Part shown: positions 45,175 through 54,213 of the stretch, piece after piece | Layout: each line of letters begins with the position of its first letter | Position numbering within the stretch: the stretch's first letter is position 1 | Source: Lentisphaerales bacterium | GTDB taxonomy: Bacteria > Verrucomicrobiota > Lentisphaeria > Lentisphaerales > Lentisphaeraceae | DNA: 64,000 nucleotides | Assembly: GCA_022446985.1 (NCBI GenBank) | Contig: JAKVBD010000017.1 | Location: 1-64,000, forward strand | Reading direction: 5' to 3' | The notes under the pieces: model-generated | The model's database searches: none | What the model saw: only the letters and a program-made list of their open reading frames with translations | Told to the model about the DNA's origin: nothing | Made by a program: the position numbers and the translations under genes

Positions 45175-45687
45175 ATGAGTCAGTTACAAGTAAATAAGTT
45201 TGATCAGGTTTTCGAAGCCTGTTACACAGAGTTGACTAACTATGCATACAGTCATGTGAAAAATCGTCAAAATGCTCAGGACATAGTTCATGATGCTTAC
45301 TTGAAAGCAATGAAGGCAGATAGTCGAAAACCTATTTCAAATATCAGGGCATTCTTGTATAGGGTTATAGGTAATTTAGTTATTGATCAAGCTCGAAAAA
45401 CTAAACGCCGACAATCTAAGGAAGATGCTATAAAAATAAATGAGTATCTGACTAAAGAGGCCCAAACACCTTACCAACTTAGTCTCGGTAAAGAGCGAAA
45501 AAGCATATTAAGGAATGCTATTGATGAGCTGCCGCTAAAGTGCCGTGAGGTATTTACACTTCAGAAAATTTCACAATTGTCTCAAAAAGAGATTTCTCAG
45601 CAGCTGGGGATTTCAACCAGTACTATTGAGAAGCACATCATAAAGGCCATGCGCCACTGCCGTTCATACGTTAAAAGCAGAGTCTAA
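45175..45687 (+). CDS. ECF sigma factor, FecI-like
   Basis: 170 residues. Region 2: DIVHDAYLKAMK and NIRAFLYRVIGNLVIDQARK. Region 4: LPLKCREVFTLQKISQLSQKEI in parts, with the helix-turn-helix SQKEISQQLGISTSTIEKH, as in iron-starvation sigma factors. AGGAAGAAG precedes the ATG. FecI partners normally include FecR and a transducing TonB receptor; no fecR is seen here and the receptor genes of the window do not show an obvious N-terminal signalling domain. Confidence 0.92.
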   Translation: MSQLQVNKFDQVFEACYTELTNYAYSHVKNRQNAQDIVHDAYLKAMKADSRKPISNIRAFLYRVIGNLVIDQARKTKRRQSKEDAIKINEYLTKEAQTPYQLSLGKERKSILRNAIDELPLKCREVFTLQKISQLSQKEISQQLGISTSTIEKHIIKAMRHCRSYVKSRV

Positions 45688-45695
45688 TTGACTCT
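45679..45695. terminator. Short hairpin across convergent stop codons
   Basis: AGAGTC-TAATT-GACTCT spans the last codons of both the sigma gene and the TolC-like gene, whose frames are only six bases apart. A 6-bp stem is weak; it may act on both strands. Confidence 0.4.
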
Positions 45696-47247
45696 ACCAC
45701 TCGATGCGGCTTTTACCCAATATGGTGCCACTGGCAAAAGCAAGATTGATCTTTGCCTTTTCATAATCACGTAGTGCAAGGGTGTAGCGGATTTGCGAAG
45801 AAGCGAGCCTATCCTGCGATTGGCGTATGTCATTACTACTACTTGTACCGTTCTTAAAGCCATTAACTTCAGTTAAATAAACCCGGTTATTCAACTGACT
45901 TTCACGTTTGGCGAGCAGCAGTTTTTGCCAGGCATTGTTCAACTGGTCGACGACATTGTGAACTTCTTCGTGAATCTGCAGTTTAAGCTTATCTTTCTCA
46001 TTGGCGATGATCAACTTTTCCAGCTGTGACTGCTTGAGCCTCTCTTTGGCAGCAGTATTATGCCATGGCATCTCAAACTTTAAGCCGGCAATCCATTGGC
46101 GTTGATCATGGGCATTGAAATGAGTCAGACCATGATCAAATTTATTGCTGTGACTGTTGAGTTGATAGTCGAAGTTAACTGAGAAAAGAGGCAGAGTCTG
46201 ATTGTCGAGATAGTCGATCGTCAGTGCCTGAATGCTAAGGTCCATCTCAAGCTGCAGCATGTCCAGTCTATTGCTGACTGCCAACTCAGAAAGTTCTTGA
46301 GGGTCGAGTTTAAGACTGTAGGGTGCTGGTTTTTCATTTGCCAGAATTTTAATTGAAGAAGACATATCGGCAGTATTCATATTCAACAAAGCTTTTAATC
46401 TTCTTTCAAAGATACGGCGATTAGTTTCAGCATTGAAAATGCTTTCGAGAGTTCTCGTTGTGTTTGATTCGGCATTCAACTCATCCAGCTTAGTCGTCAC
46501 ACCTTGTTTCACCATGAGTTTTGCCAATTCGTGCTGATCTTTGGCTAATTCGTGAAGCTTGTAGTAAATCCCCAGAATCTGTTCAGCAGCATAGTAGTCC
46601 CAATACGCTTTTTCGACGACGGCCAGAAGGCGAATGACATTAAGTTTTGTCCCGGCCCTTTGGCGCTTTTCCTGAACTTTAGCAACCGCAATAGAGGCGT
46701 CGTTTACAGAGACGCCGGCATTTCGTAAAAGCGGTTGGGAGATCGCCATGTTCAGCCCGCCGAGATGATCCCAATAATCGTTTTTCAGGTAGGGAATGCT
46801 GGTCTTCAGGTACCCGCCGGTTTCCAGAGGAATAGTCAGTGCTACTTCGGAATCGGTTTCATACTCTTTGAAGTCATTTATTCTTGTGGATCTGTGTTGT
46901 GCCTCGAAGGAAAAAACAGCGTCGAATTTGGCTTGTTCTTCGAGAACCTGACTGGCCGCTATTTGCGGTGTTACATAAGAGATTTTCAGGTCGAGGTTAT
47001 TCTCTAAAGTCAGCTCACGGAGTTTGGCTATATCTAAAGAAATTTGCTTGCTTTTAACCTCTTCAAGCATCTTCATGCTTTCACTTGCTTCTTCTGCCGA
47101 TTGTGGCTTTTCTTTGGAGTGCTGATCAAATGATATTCCATCAACTTTAGCAAAATCCTGCAGGTAGTTTTGCGGGACCTCATATTTTTGATTTTGACAA
47201 CTGCAAAGAGCAAACATCAGTAGGAAAATTAGGGTTTTATTTGTCAT
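45694..47247 (-). CDS. TolC-family outer-membrane efflux lipoprotein
   Basis: 517 residues. The N-terminus MTNKTLIFLLMFALCSCQNQ ends in a lipobox (LCSC). Long helices with TolC-type heptads follow, e.g. ISQPLLRNAGVSVNDASIAV, VEKAYWDYYAAEQILGIYY and DRLASSQIRYTLALRDYEKA. It forms the outer-membrane exit of the RND pump whose start overlaps by four bases. It is the last gene of the three-gene unit. Confidence 0.9.
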   Translation of the reverse strand: MTNKTLIFLLMFALCSCQNQKYEVPQNYLQDFAKVDGISFDQHSKEKPQSAEEASESMKMLEEVKSKQISLDIAKLRELTLENNLDLKISYVTPQIAASQVLEEQAKFDAVFSFEAQHRSTRINDFKEYETDSEVALTIPLETGGYLKTSIPYLKNDYWDHLGGLNMAISQPLLRNAGVSVNDASIAVAKVQEKRQRAGTKLNVIRLLAVVEKAYWDYYAAEQILGIYYKLHELAKDQHELAKLMVKQGVTTKLDELNAESNTTRTLESIFNAETNRRIFERRLKALLNMNTADMSSSIKILANEKPAPYSLKLDPQELSELAVSNRLDMLQLEMDLSIQALTIDYLDNQTLPLFSVNFDYQLNSHSNKFDHGLTHFNAHDQRQWIAGLKFEMPWHNTAAKERLKQSQLEKLIIANEKDKLKLQIHEEVHNVVDQLNNAWQKLLLAKRESQLNNRVYLTEVNGFKNGTSSSNDIRQSQDRLASSQIRYTLALRDYEKAKINLAFASGTILGKSRIEW

Positions 47248-50200
47248 GCTTCAGCTCCTTCCAGAATGATCTCCTCTTGTGGAATATCCGGCAATTTTGG
47301 TGAAGCAGGTTCGACCTCTTCTGCACTTGGGAAACGGCCGCTTACAAGAAATCTGCAAAAACGCCGCAAGTCATTTAAAATGAAAAATAAACAGGGGACA
47401 ATAAACAGCGTGAGAACGGTCGCAAAAATGAGTCCGCCAGTCAATGACACTGACATGGGGACCAGCCCTTTGGCCATGATGACTTTTTCACGAATCAGGG
47501 GTACCAAAGCCAGTACGGTCGTTAAGGTAGTGAGAACAATAGCCTGAAAACGACCAGGTCCGGCTTCGATCAAAGAGTCTTTGACACTCATCCCCTTTTG
47601 TAGACGTTTATTGACCGAGTCTATGAGGACTATGGCGTCATTTACAACGACACCGGATAAGGCGACTATACCTATGAGACTGAAGAGTTCGAAAGACACT
47701 CTCAGAAAATAATGACCGGCAACAGCCCCTATAAAACCCAGTGGTACGGTAAAGAGGATAATCAGCGGTTGCAGGTAAGAGTGAAAGGTAAAAACAATGA
47801 TGAAATAGATGGCGAGAATAGCAGCAGCTGCTGAGATGTAAATCGAAGTCATACTCTCTTCGACTGAGGAATGCAGGCCTTTAAAGTGCAGTTCGACATC
47901 TGGAAAAGGTTTGATCATATCTTTGAATTCTTGTTCAATACTGGCAATTAACTGCTGGCGGGTAATGCTGCTCTCATCGAGATCTGCTTTAATTAAAATG
48001 AAACGCCGGCCATCTATGCGCTGAATTTTGTCAATGGCGTAACTTTCCTCAAACTTGATCAGTTCGCCAAGTTCGTATTCGGCATTGCTCTTCGGTGAGA
48101 TAACTTTATAGGCCAAAATTTTCTGGAAATTTGCCTGGGACATAGTGGTGCGCAGATTAACGGGGACATCCTGTTGTTGAATTTGCAGGTATTGAATATT
48201 GCTGCCGTAGAGGGCAGATTTTATTTTTTCAGCAAGGTACTCTTCAGTAAATCCGGCCAACCTGGCTTGAGGTGTGAGTGTGAGGATCAGGCTTTTTTTA
48301 CCAGCATCAACATCTCTGACGCTTTCCAGAACTCCGGGAATATTCGATAACTTATGATTCATCTTCAGTGAGAGATCTTCCATAGCTTCGAGGTTTTCAC
48401 CGGTCAGGTGCATTTTAAATGAAGAACTGCTGGAGCCGCCAAAGCCGGCAGTCATGAAATCCAGCTTTTGTGCTTGCAGTACAGTACCGACTTTTTGCCG
48501 CCAAAGTTGCAGGAATTTGTTGGAGTGAACACGTCTGACTTTGGTGTTGTAAAGTATGGCCACCATTTGAGATACATGCTCTCCACCTTCGCCATAACCA
48601 CAATGGGTAAATACTCCCTTTAGTACCGGAGCCCCGGAGCTGTTAGCCAGCTCCTCTGCAGCTTCTCTGGCTTTTTCTTCCAGAAAAGTACACACAGCTT
48701 TATTGGCTTTATGGGTGCTGCTTTGGTGCAATTTTAAATCGACGAAGAGCAGTATTTCGTCTTTTTCAGTTTCAGAGTTGCCGCTCAGCCATTCACGCTC
48801 GTGAGCAATAATCGCCAGTGCAAATAACAGTAAGGCCGTGGCAACAGAAATATAACGGCATCTTAAGCTGAGTACATAAAGAGGTTGATAGATGTTACTA
48901 ATTATGAATTTTAGAGCTTTTTGAATGAGGTCCTGAATTTTCTTTAATGGAGCAAATTCTTTCTCGCGAACATTGGATAAATGTGAGGGGAGGATAAACA
49001 GACCTTCAAAAAGAGAAGCTGCCAGGGTAGATATCACTGCCAGAGGTATGAAGTAGGCCAGTTGTCCGACGTCACCATCGACATAAAATAATGGTAAAAA
49101 AGCAATGATTGTAGTGATCACAGCCGACGTTACTGCAGTACCGACTTCACAGGTGCCATCTATGGCAGCACGTAAAGGAGACTTACCCAACATTCGGTGT
49201 TTGTGGATGTTTTCACCAATGACTATGGCATCGTCAACCACTATACCCAATACAAGAACTATTCCAAAGAGTGAAATCATATTCAGACTGGCACCGAAGT
49301 ACCACATGGTTATAGCGCAGACTGCACAGGAAAATGGTAGACCTATGGCAACCCAGAAGGCTAACTTGGTATTTAGGAAAAGGCAGAGAACTATGAAGAC
49401 TAACAGGAAACCCTGCAGAGCGTTGTTGCGCAAAACTTCCAGACCTTCAGAAACCATCTGGTTCGTACTGTACAAAAGTTGCAGTTTTAAGTTATGCGGG
49501 GCATCCTGCATATGAGCAAAATTTTCATTGACGATGGCAATATCTGTCATTCTCAAAGGAGTATTATTTTGCTTGCCGACTATCATCTCAGAAAAAGGAA
49601 TACCACTGTAGAGTGGCAGGCTGGCAGTTATAGTTTTTTCGTTGCTGCTGTAGTTTATATCAGAATATTTCTCGTCCAGGGTTTTGAGTATTTTCTCTTT
49701 CGCTTTTGGATCATTTGGAGTGATACTGACCTGATAATTACCGAGCATTTTTTGCAAGCGTTTATTCAGGCTCTTGTCCAGTTCTTTATCCGGCAGGCGA
49801 ATGTGAACTTCAAGAGCCGGCTTGCCTTTAAAAATGCCTTCTTCTTTGCCTAACTTGAAACCATCGGAAATACTTGCCAGTTCACTGAGCTTGATGATTT
49901 GTCCATTGTTGAGTTGAATAGGTAAATTTTGAAATTCCCGGCGAGTTTTACTGCGCCCTCTGACTTCCAGGCGCATGGATTGATCGCTATTCACTAAAGT
50001 TCCCAGGCTTTTTTGGGTGGAGAACTTTTCAATCTGGCTGCGAATATCCGCATAGCTGATGCTCCATTGGCGCATTTTAGCTTCATCTAGCTGAATAGAG
50101 AGTTCATACTTTTTGGCAGCTCTTAATTGGACGTCGGATATCCCGGCCATTTGCAAATCTTTGACAAGGTCATTGGCAAACCTGTGAAGGTTCATCTGGT

Positions 50201-50648
50201 CTATGTCTCCATAAAGCACAAAGATGAATACAGGATCTTTGACGCGATCTTGATAAATTCTCAGATTTTCTACTTCTTCGGGGAAGCGTGGTATTTGCTC
50301 AATCTTTTGGCGAATAATTTCATAGGAACGCCTTTTTTCGCCTTCATCCAGTTTCTTAAGCAGGTCGGCATGTATCTGGAATTTTCCCTCATAAACATAA
50401 GAACGAATTCTTTCTAAGTTATCGGTTCCCTGTAAAGCGTTTTCTATGACTATGGCAACAGTTTCTTCGATCTCTTTTGCCGAGGCTCCTGGATAATCTC
50501 CAGTGACGACAACATCTTCTTGAGTGAAGTTAGGAATGTACTCACGTTTAATATCCGGAATAACCATGACTCCGACAAAGAAAATGAGGATAGTGACTAT
50601 ATTTGAGAAGACCGGGTGCCTGGCAGCCCAGTTAATTAAGCCGCTCAT
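47244..50648 (-). CDS. RND-family efflux pump (AcrB/MexB-like)
   Basis: 1134 residues, twelve predicted membrane helices in two repeats. Helix 1 (AARHPVFSNIVTILIFFVGVMV), YPGASAKEIEETV, VLGIVVDDAIVIGENIHKH with the conserved Asp pair of the proton path, and ISLFGIVLVLG are typical of AcrB-type pumps; the second half repeats this with LIGIVALSGVVVNDAIVLID. Overlaps both partners by ATGA junctions. Substrate is unknown. Confidence 0.95.
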   Translation of the reverse strand: MSGLINWAARHPVFSNIVTILIFFVGVMVIPDIKREYIPNFTQEDVVVTGDYPGASAKEIEETVAIVIENALQGTDNLERIRSYVYEGKFQIHADLLKKLDEGEKRRSYEIIRQKIEQIPRFPEEVENLRIYQDRVKDPVFIFVLYGDIDQMNLHRFANDLVKDLQMAGISDVQLRAAKKYELSIQLDEAKMRQWSISYADIRSQIEKFSTQKSLGTLVNSDQSMRLEVRGRSKTRREFQNLPIQLNNGQIIKLSELASISDGFKLGKEEGIFKGKPALEVHIRLPDKELDKSLNKRLQKMLGNYQVSITPNDPKAKEKILKTLDEKYSDINYSSNEKTITASLPLYSGIPFSEMIVGKQNNTPLRMTDIAIVNENFAHMQDAPHNLKLQLLYSTNQMVSEGLEVLRNNALQGFLLVFIVLCLFLNTKLAFWVAIGLPFSCAVCAITMWYFGASLNMISLFGIVLVLGIVVDDAIVIGENIHKHRMLGKSPLRAAIDGTCEVGTAVTSAVITTIIAFLPLFYVDGDVGQLAYFIPLAVISTLAASLFEGLFILPSHLSNVREKEFAPLKKIQDLIQKALKFIISNIYQPLYVLSLRCRYISVATALLLFALAIIAHEREWLSGNSETEKDEILLFVDLKLHQSSTHKANKAVCTFLEEKAREAAEELANSSGAPVLKGVFTHCGYGEGGEHVSQMVAILYNTKVRRVHSNKFLQLWRQKVGTVLQAQKLDFMTAGFGGSSSSSFKMHLTGENLEAMEDLSLKMNHKLSNIPGVLESVRDVDAGKKSLILTLTPQARLAGFTEEYLAEKIKSALYGSNIQYLQIQQQDVPVNLRTTMSQANFQKILAYKVISPKSNAEYELGELIKFEESYAIDKIQRIDGRRFILIKADLDESSITRQQLIASIEQEFKDMIKPFPDVELHFKGLHSSVEESMTSIYISAAAAILAIYFIIVFTFHSYLQPLIILFTVPLGFIGAVAGHYFLRVSFELFSLIGIVALSGVVVNDAIVLIDSVNKRLQKGMSVKDSLIEAGPGRFQAIVLTTLTTVLALVPLIREKVIMAKGLVPMSVSLTGGLIFATVLTLFIVPCLFFILNDLRRFCRFLVSGRFPSAEEVEPASPKLPDIPQEEIILEGAEA

Positions 50649-51952
50649 TTACTTTCTTGCTCCAGTTGCATACCATTTACGGCGTATTGCAGTGGTGAGG
50701 TGATGAGCATGTCGCCTTTTTGGAATGAGTTTAGGCCAGACTCTTTAATCTTTACTGGTTCAATGATGATTGAACTGTTCTGACGCCCAAGGATATTGAC
50801 CGAAGCAAGGTTGAGTTTACCTTCGCGAAGCAGGTAGATTTTATTTTGATTGTGGACATCGACGTCACGTACCAGGAAGCGTCCAGTTGTGGGAAGATTG
50901 AAGGTGACATTGCAAAAGCTACCACTCTTGAGGAATAGTGAACCTGGATCTTTTATAGAGAGCACAACCGGAAAATATGAGTTTTCAGGTGATGCCGGTT
51001 CAATTCTGCTAATGTCTGCTGTAAAGCTTTTCTCTCCCTCTGAGAAACGGGCCGGCGTGACTGAGATCTTTAAAGCTTTAGGAAAGCTTTCTGTCTCGGG
51101 ATTGATGTCTAAGCGGTTAAGGTCTTGAGGGTTTATCTCGACACTAAGTTCACGTACTTTCTCTTCGGCTAAGTAAGTAAATAATAATGCATTTTTAGTT
51201 AGCGCCTGACCTTGTTCTATAGCCACAGAAAGTATTTGTCCTCTTTCCGGCATACGCACTATACAGTTGGCGAGTTCATACTCTGCTTTCTTAATTTTCA
51301 GTTCAGTTTGCTTGAGTTGCAGAGAAACTTTTTTTTCGCGGGAATCTGCGAGAGCCAGTTGCTTTTGAAGGTTAACGATATTCTCAGAGAAGCGCTTTAA
51401 TTCTCCTTTAGCCCGGTCGAGCCGCAAGGGTAAACCTGCATCGGTCCCTTCCAGCTTCTGGTATCTTTCCTTTTCTGTTTCGGCTAATTTGAGTCTCTCT
51501 TGAGCCAGTTTAATCAGCCTTTTATTGAAAGATTTTTCTGTTAGTATTTCTTGAAGATTATTTTGAGAATTGGCTAAAGTGAGTTGGTGCATTGCCAGTT
51601 CATACTCATACTCTGTTTGATCAAAGTTGATTAATACTTCGCCTTGCTTAAACCTTTGACCCACTTTCAGATTTTTTGCTATAGTAGAAATAGCAGCATT
51701 GACCCTACTGCTTTGTGTTTTAGAGCGCGATGGCAGGATGCGGCCAAAGTTTTTTATCTGCCACTCAAATGGGCTTTTAGTGAGTTCTCTTACGTCAACT
51801 TTTGGAATGGCTTTTTCGGAAAAAGATTCGATATCTCTAACTGGTGTTTGAGCGTAATTTTTGACTATAAATACGGCTAATACTAAAATTCCCAAAGCCG
51901 ATGCGTTGAGTAAAAGTAGGCGGGTTTTTGAAGTTGGTTTTGTGGTTGTCAT
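50645..51952 (-). CDS. Membrane-fusion (periplasmic adaptor) protein of the RND pump
   Basis: 435 residues. One N-terminal membrane helix (LLLLNASALGILVLAVFIV), a lipoyl half (VNAAISTIAKNLKVGQRFKQG), a long helical hairpin (about 115-225), the second lipoyl half (GQILSVAIEQGQAL) and beta-barrel strands. It is the first gene of the pump unit. TATCTCAA at 51964-51971 lies 11 bases before the start. Confidence 0.92.
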   Translation of the reverse strand: MTTTKPTSKTRLLLLNASALGILVLAVFIVKNYAQTPVRDIESFSEKAIPKVDVRELTKSPFEWQIKNFGRILPSRSKTQSSRVNAAISTIAKNLKVGQRFKQGEVLINFDQTEYEYELAMHQLTLANSQNNLQEILTEKSFNKRLIKLAQERLKLAETEKERYQKLEGTDAGLPLRLDRAKGELKRFSENIVNLQKQLALADSREKKVSLQLKQTELKIKKAEYELANCIVRMPERGQILSVAIEQGQALTKNALLFTYLAEEKVRELSVEINPQDLNRLDINPETESFPKALKISVTPARFSEGEKSFTADISRIEPASPENSYFPVVLSIKDPGSLFLKSGSFCNVTFNLPTTGRFLVRDVDVHNQNKIYLLREGKLNLASVNILGRQNSSIIIEPVKIKESGLNSFQKGDMLITSPLQYAVNGMQLEQESK

Positions 51953-51963
51953 AATTTATACTT

Positions 51964-51971
51964 TATCTCAA
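51964..51971. promoter_or_regulatory. TATCTCAA half-site before the RND operon
   Basis: Exact right arm of the dyad with a poor left arm (TTTATA). It would place the RND pump under the same control as the iron genes if functional. Confidence 0.35.
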
Positions 51972-52099
51972 CTGGTTTTTCAGGTATTCTTTTAACGAAT
52001 GAGAAGAGGATTTCCTCTATTGTTAGAACGTTAAAATTTGAAACTTTTATAATTGAATCGCATTTTAGTAAATTCTTATATAGTGGCAATCCCAGTGAA

Positions 52100-53221
52100 T
52101 CAGGCCCCTATATTGTTTTTTGACTTTCTATTTTTCCAAATGATGAACCCTGTAATAGGCAGGCTGGCGGCTAAAAGTGACATGATGCACCAGATGAATT
52201 TTCCAGTTAAGCCAAAAATAGCTCCTATGTGTATCAAGTAGTACCCATTGCGAATTTTATTAACCAAAGATTTTTCAGCCCAGGTATCGGCCAACAATAC
52301 TTCGCCGGTTTCTGGTTTGATCCAGTACATGTCACGTGCTTGCAGACCGGTTTCAGAGTAATTTTTAGTGAAGGTATAAGTGACTTTTTCTCCAGCCGGG
52401 TAGCGGATTTCGTAACTGTGGTATTTTCCTTCAGCCAGTTTTTTAAAGGTTGCGTCGAGGCTTTCATAGTTGATTTCGCCGAGCTCTTTTCCAGCAAACT
52501 CTTTTTCTTTTTCATGTTTGGTGTACTCACCTCCAACGAGACCTAAGACGGTGTCATCGAACCAATGGTAAGACCAGGAGAGGCCGGTAAAAATCATGAA
52601 GATGACTACGGTGCTGGAGTAAATAGCTGCTGCCCTATGGATGTCGTAGTTTTTTCTTTTGAAAGGGGCACCCCATTTAACAGTCAGTCGAGATTTCCAA
52701 CCCTTTAATTTGGGTGGCAGCCAAAGGAAAAAACCGGTAAAAATCATAATTGCAAAAATGACCGTGGATATGGCTACTATATCGTGACCTATTTCCGGAA
52801 TCATCAGGGATGTATGCAGTTCGAGGATGACCGCCCAGAAGTTGACAGCCCACTCATAGCGGTCGATAACTTCTCCGCTGTAAGGATTCATGATGAAAGC
52901 GGTCCATTGTCGTTCTTTATTCATGACCCAACAGATGATGCCTTCATCTCCAGCCGGATAAACAGTAAGACTCATACGGGCAATGTCTTTTTCGTATTTT
53001 TGCCGGACTACTTTTTCGACTTCCAGAGCTGAAATAATCGCTTTGTTTTCAACGGCGACTTTTCGGTGGCCCCCTGAGTCCAACCAGACATTTATCTCAT
53101 GCTCAAAAGCGTAAATTGCTCCTGTTAATGCGACGATGAAAACGACTATTCCAGATAAAAGTCCAAGCCATCTGTGGAGCCTGCGTAAGAAATTTTTATG
53201 TTTGTTAATAAATCGAAGCAT
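52100..53221 (-). CDS. PepSY-associated membrane protein (PiuB/FoxB-like)
   Basis: 373 residues, four membrane helices. The first (LHRWLGLLSGIVVFIVALTGAIYAFE in parts) is the hallmark of the PepSY_TM family, with His residues at helix ends that could bind heme. PepSY stretches lie in the loops. Members such as FoxB and PiuB are iron-regulated and linked to release of iron from siderophores at the inner membrane. The gene stands alone, with a 10-bp hairpin in its leader. Confidence 0.9.
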   Translation of the reverse strand: MLRFINKHKNFLRRLHRWLGLLSGIVVFIVALTGAIYAFEHEINVWLDSGGHRKVAVENKAIISALEVEKVVRQKYEKDIARMSLTVYPAGDEGIICWVMNKERQWTAFIMNPYSGEVIDRYEWAVNFWAVILELHTSLMIPEIGHDIVAISTVIFAIMIFTGFFLWLPPKLKGWKSRLTVKWGAPFKRKNYDIHRAAAIYSSTVVIFMIFTGLSWSYHWFDDTVLGLVGGEYTKHEKEKEFAGKELGEINYESLDATFKKLAEGKYHSYEIRYPAGEKVTYTFTKNYSETGLQARDMYWIKPETGEVLLADTWAEKSLVNKIRNGYYLIHIGAIFGLTGKFIWCIMSLLAASLPITGFIIWKNRKSKNNIGA

Positions 53222-53229
53222 TATCTTAT

Positions 53230-53256
53230 TAAGCTTTATTCTAAAAATAAAGCTTA
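53230..53256 (-). promoter_or_regulatory. Hairpin in the leader of the PepSY gene
   Basis: TAAGCTTTAT-TCTAAAA-ATAAAGCTTA is a perfect 10-bp stem, eight bases before the start codon on the minus strand. It could block the ribosome-binding site or be an operator. Confidence 0.5.
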
Positions 53257-53321
53257 CAGACTACTTCACGCTTTTTATAAATCAAGTAAGTAAGTGTTTA
53301 CTTATATTTGATTTGGAGATA

Positions 53322-53353
53322 TAAAAAATGGTCAGAGGAAAAGTTCTGACCAT
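53322..53353 (-). terminator. Intrinsic terminator of the EF-hand operon
   Basis: ATGGTCAGA-GGAAAAGT-TCTGACCAT, a 9-bp perfect stem, followed on the minus strand by TTTTTTAT. It is 22 bases after the last gene of the 53.4-56.8 kb unit. Confidence 0.9.
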
Positions 53354-53375
53354 AATTCTTATTAAGAGGGATAAT

Positions 53376-54212
53376 TCAGCTTTTCGCTATAGCGGCAGCC
53401 AACTCGTGGATTATTTCGTGATCCAGAAGACGAATATTATGGATAAATTCACTCATAGGAAAGCTTTCTGGTAGTTTTTTGCTATGCTCAGGCAGAAAAA
53501 CCATTAATTCAGATTTTGAAATTTTTCCGTCTGAGTTTTTATCCATTTTGCCTGCATACATGACAATTAACAATTCTTCTGCATGTTCATCAATACTGTG
53601 CATGAGTTCTGGACCAAGCCACTCAAGACTGGAGATAAAGCCGTCTTTGTCTAAATCCTGTGATTGGAAAATTTTCTTTTGTTTTTCGGTATAACCTTCA
53701 GCATCTGTCGTTTCGCCTTTCCGTATAGGTATACCGGTAGCAAACTCCTTAAGAGTCAGTTTGAAATCCTTATTTGTGTCTAAAGAAGCATTTCTGCCGA
53801 TACCAAATTCCAGAATAGCGTTTTTGAATAAGTTCACCAGTTCTTGTTGACCAAACATGCCTTCAGCATCGGCTTTAAAGCGGCTGGCTACAAATTTATC
53901 TTCTTTGGCTCTGTTTTCATAATATTTTTCGGCATAGTCGCCATCTATGGCATATTGTGGTACCGGGCCACTTCCAACCTTAGCGAAACCGCGACTCATC
54001 ATCGTACGCAGTAGAGTTTTTAGAGGAACTTTGCCTTTTTCATCAATTGTTTTCAAGCCTATGATGAGTTTTTCGCCAAGTCGCTTGCTGTATTTGTCTA
54101 ATTTCTGTTTGAGTTCTTTAGGAAGCGCAATAGGAGTCTGTTGCTTTTCTGCATAGAGCTGTGAGCTCATTAGAACTGTTAACAGGGAGATGATTGATAA
54201 ATATTTTTTCAT
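53376..54212 (-). CDS. Exported EF-hand protein
   Basis: 278 residues with a signal peptide (MKKYLSIISLLTVLMSSQLYA). Three or four EF-hand loops: DTNKDFKLTLKE, DLDKDGFISSLE and DKNSDGKISKSE, so it binds calcium. It shares layout and wording with the first gene of the operon (MSRGFAKVGSGPVPQYA matches MKRGFARPGGPVPEMY there), which points to a duplication; this copy lacks the DsbD-like C-terminus. One base separates it from the upstream gene. Confidence 0.85.
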   Translation of the reverse strand: MKKYLSIISLLTVLMSSQLYAEKQQTPIALPKELKQKLDKYSKRLGEKLIIGLKTIDEKGKVPLKTLLRTMMSRGFAKVGSGPVPQYAIDGDYAEKYYENRAKEDKFVASRFKADAEGMFGQQELVNLFKNAILEFGIGRNASLDTNKDFKLTLKEFATGIPIRKGETTDAEGYTEKQKKIFQSQDLDKDGFISSLEWLGPELMHSIDEHAEELLIVMYAGKMDKNSDGKISKSELMVFLPEHSKKLPESFPMSEFIHNIRLLDHEIIHELAAAIAKS

Positions 54213-54213
54213 T

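Noticed and set aside
45175-45687. Complete FecI-FecR-FecA signalling set
   Set aside because: No fecR-like gene is seen and the nearby receptors lack a visible signalling extension.
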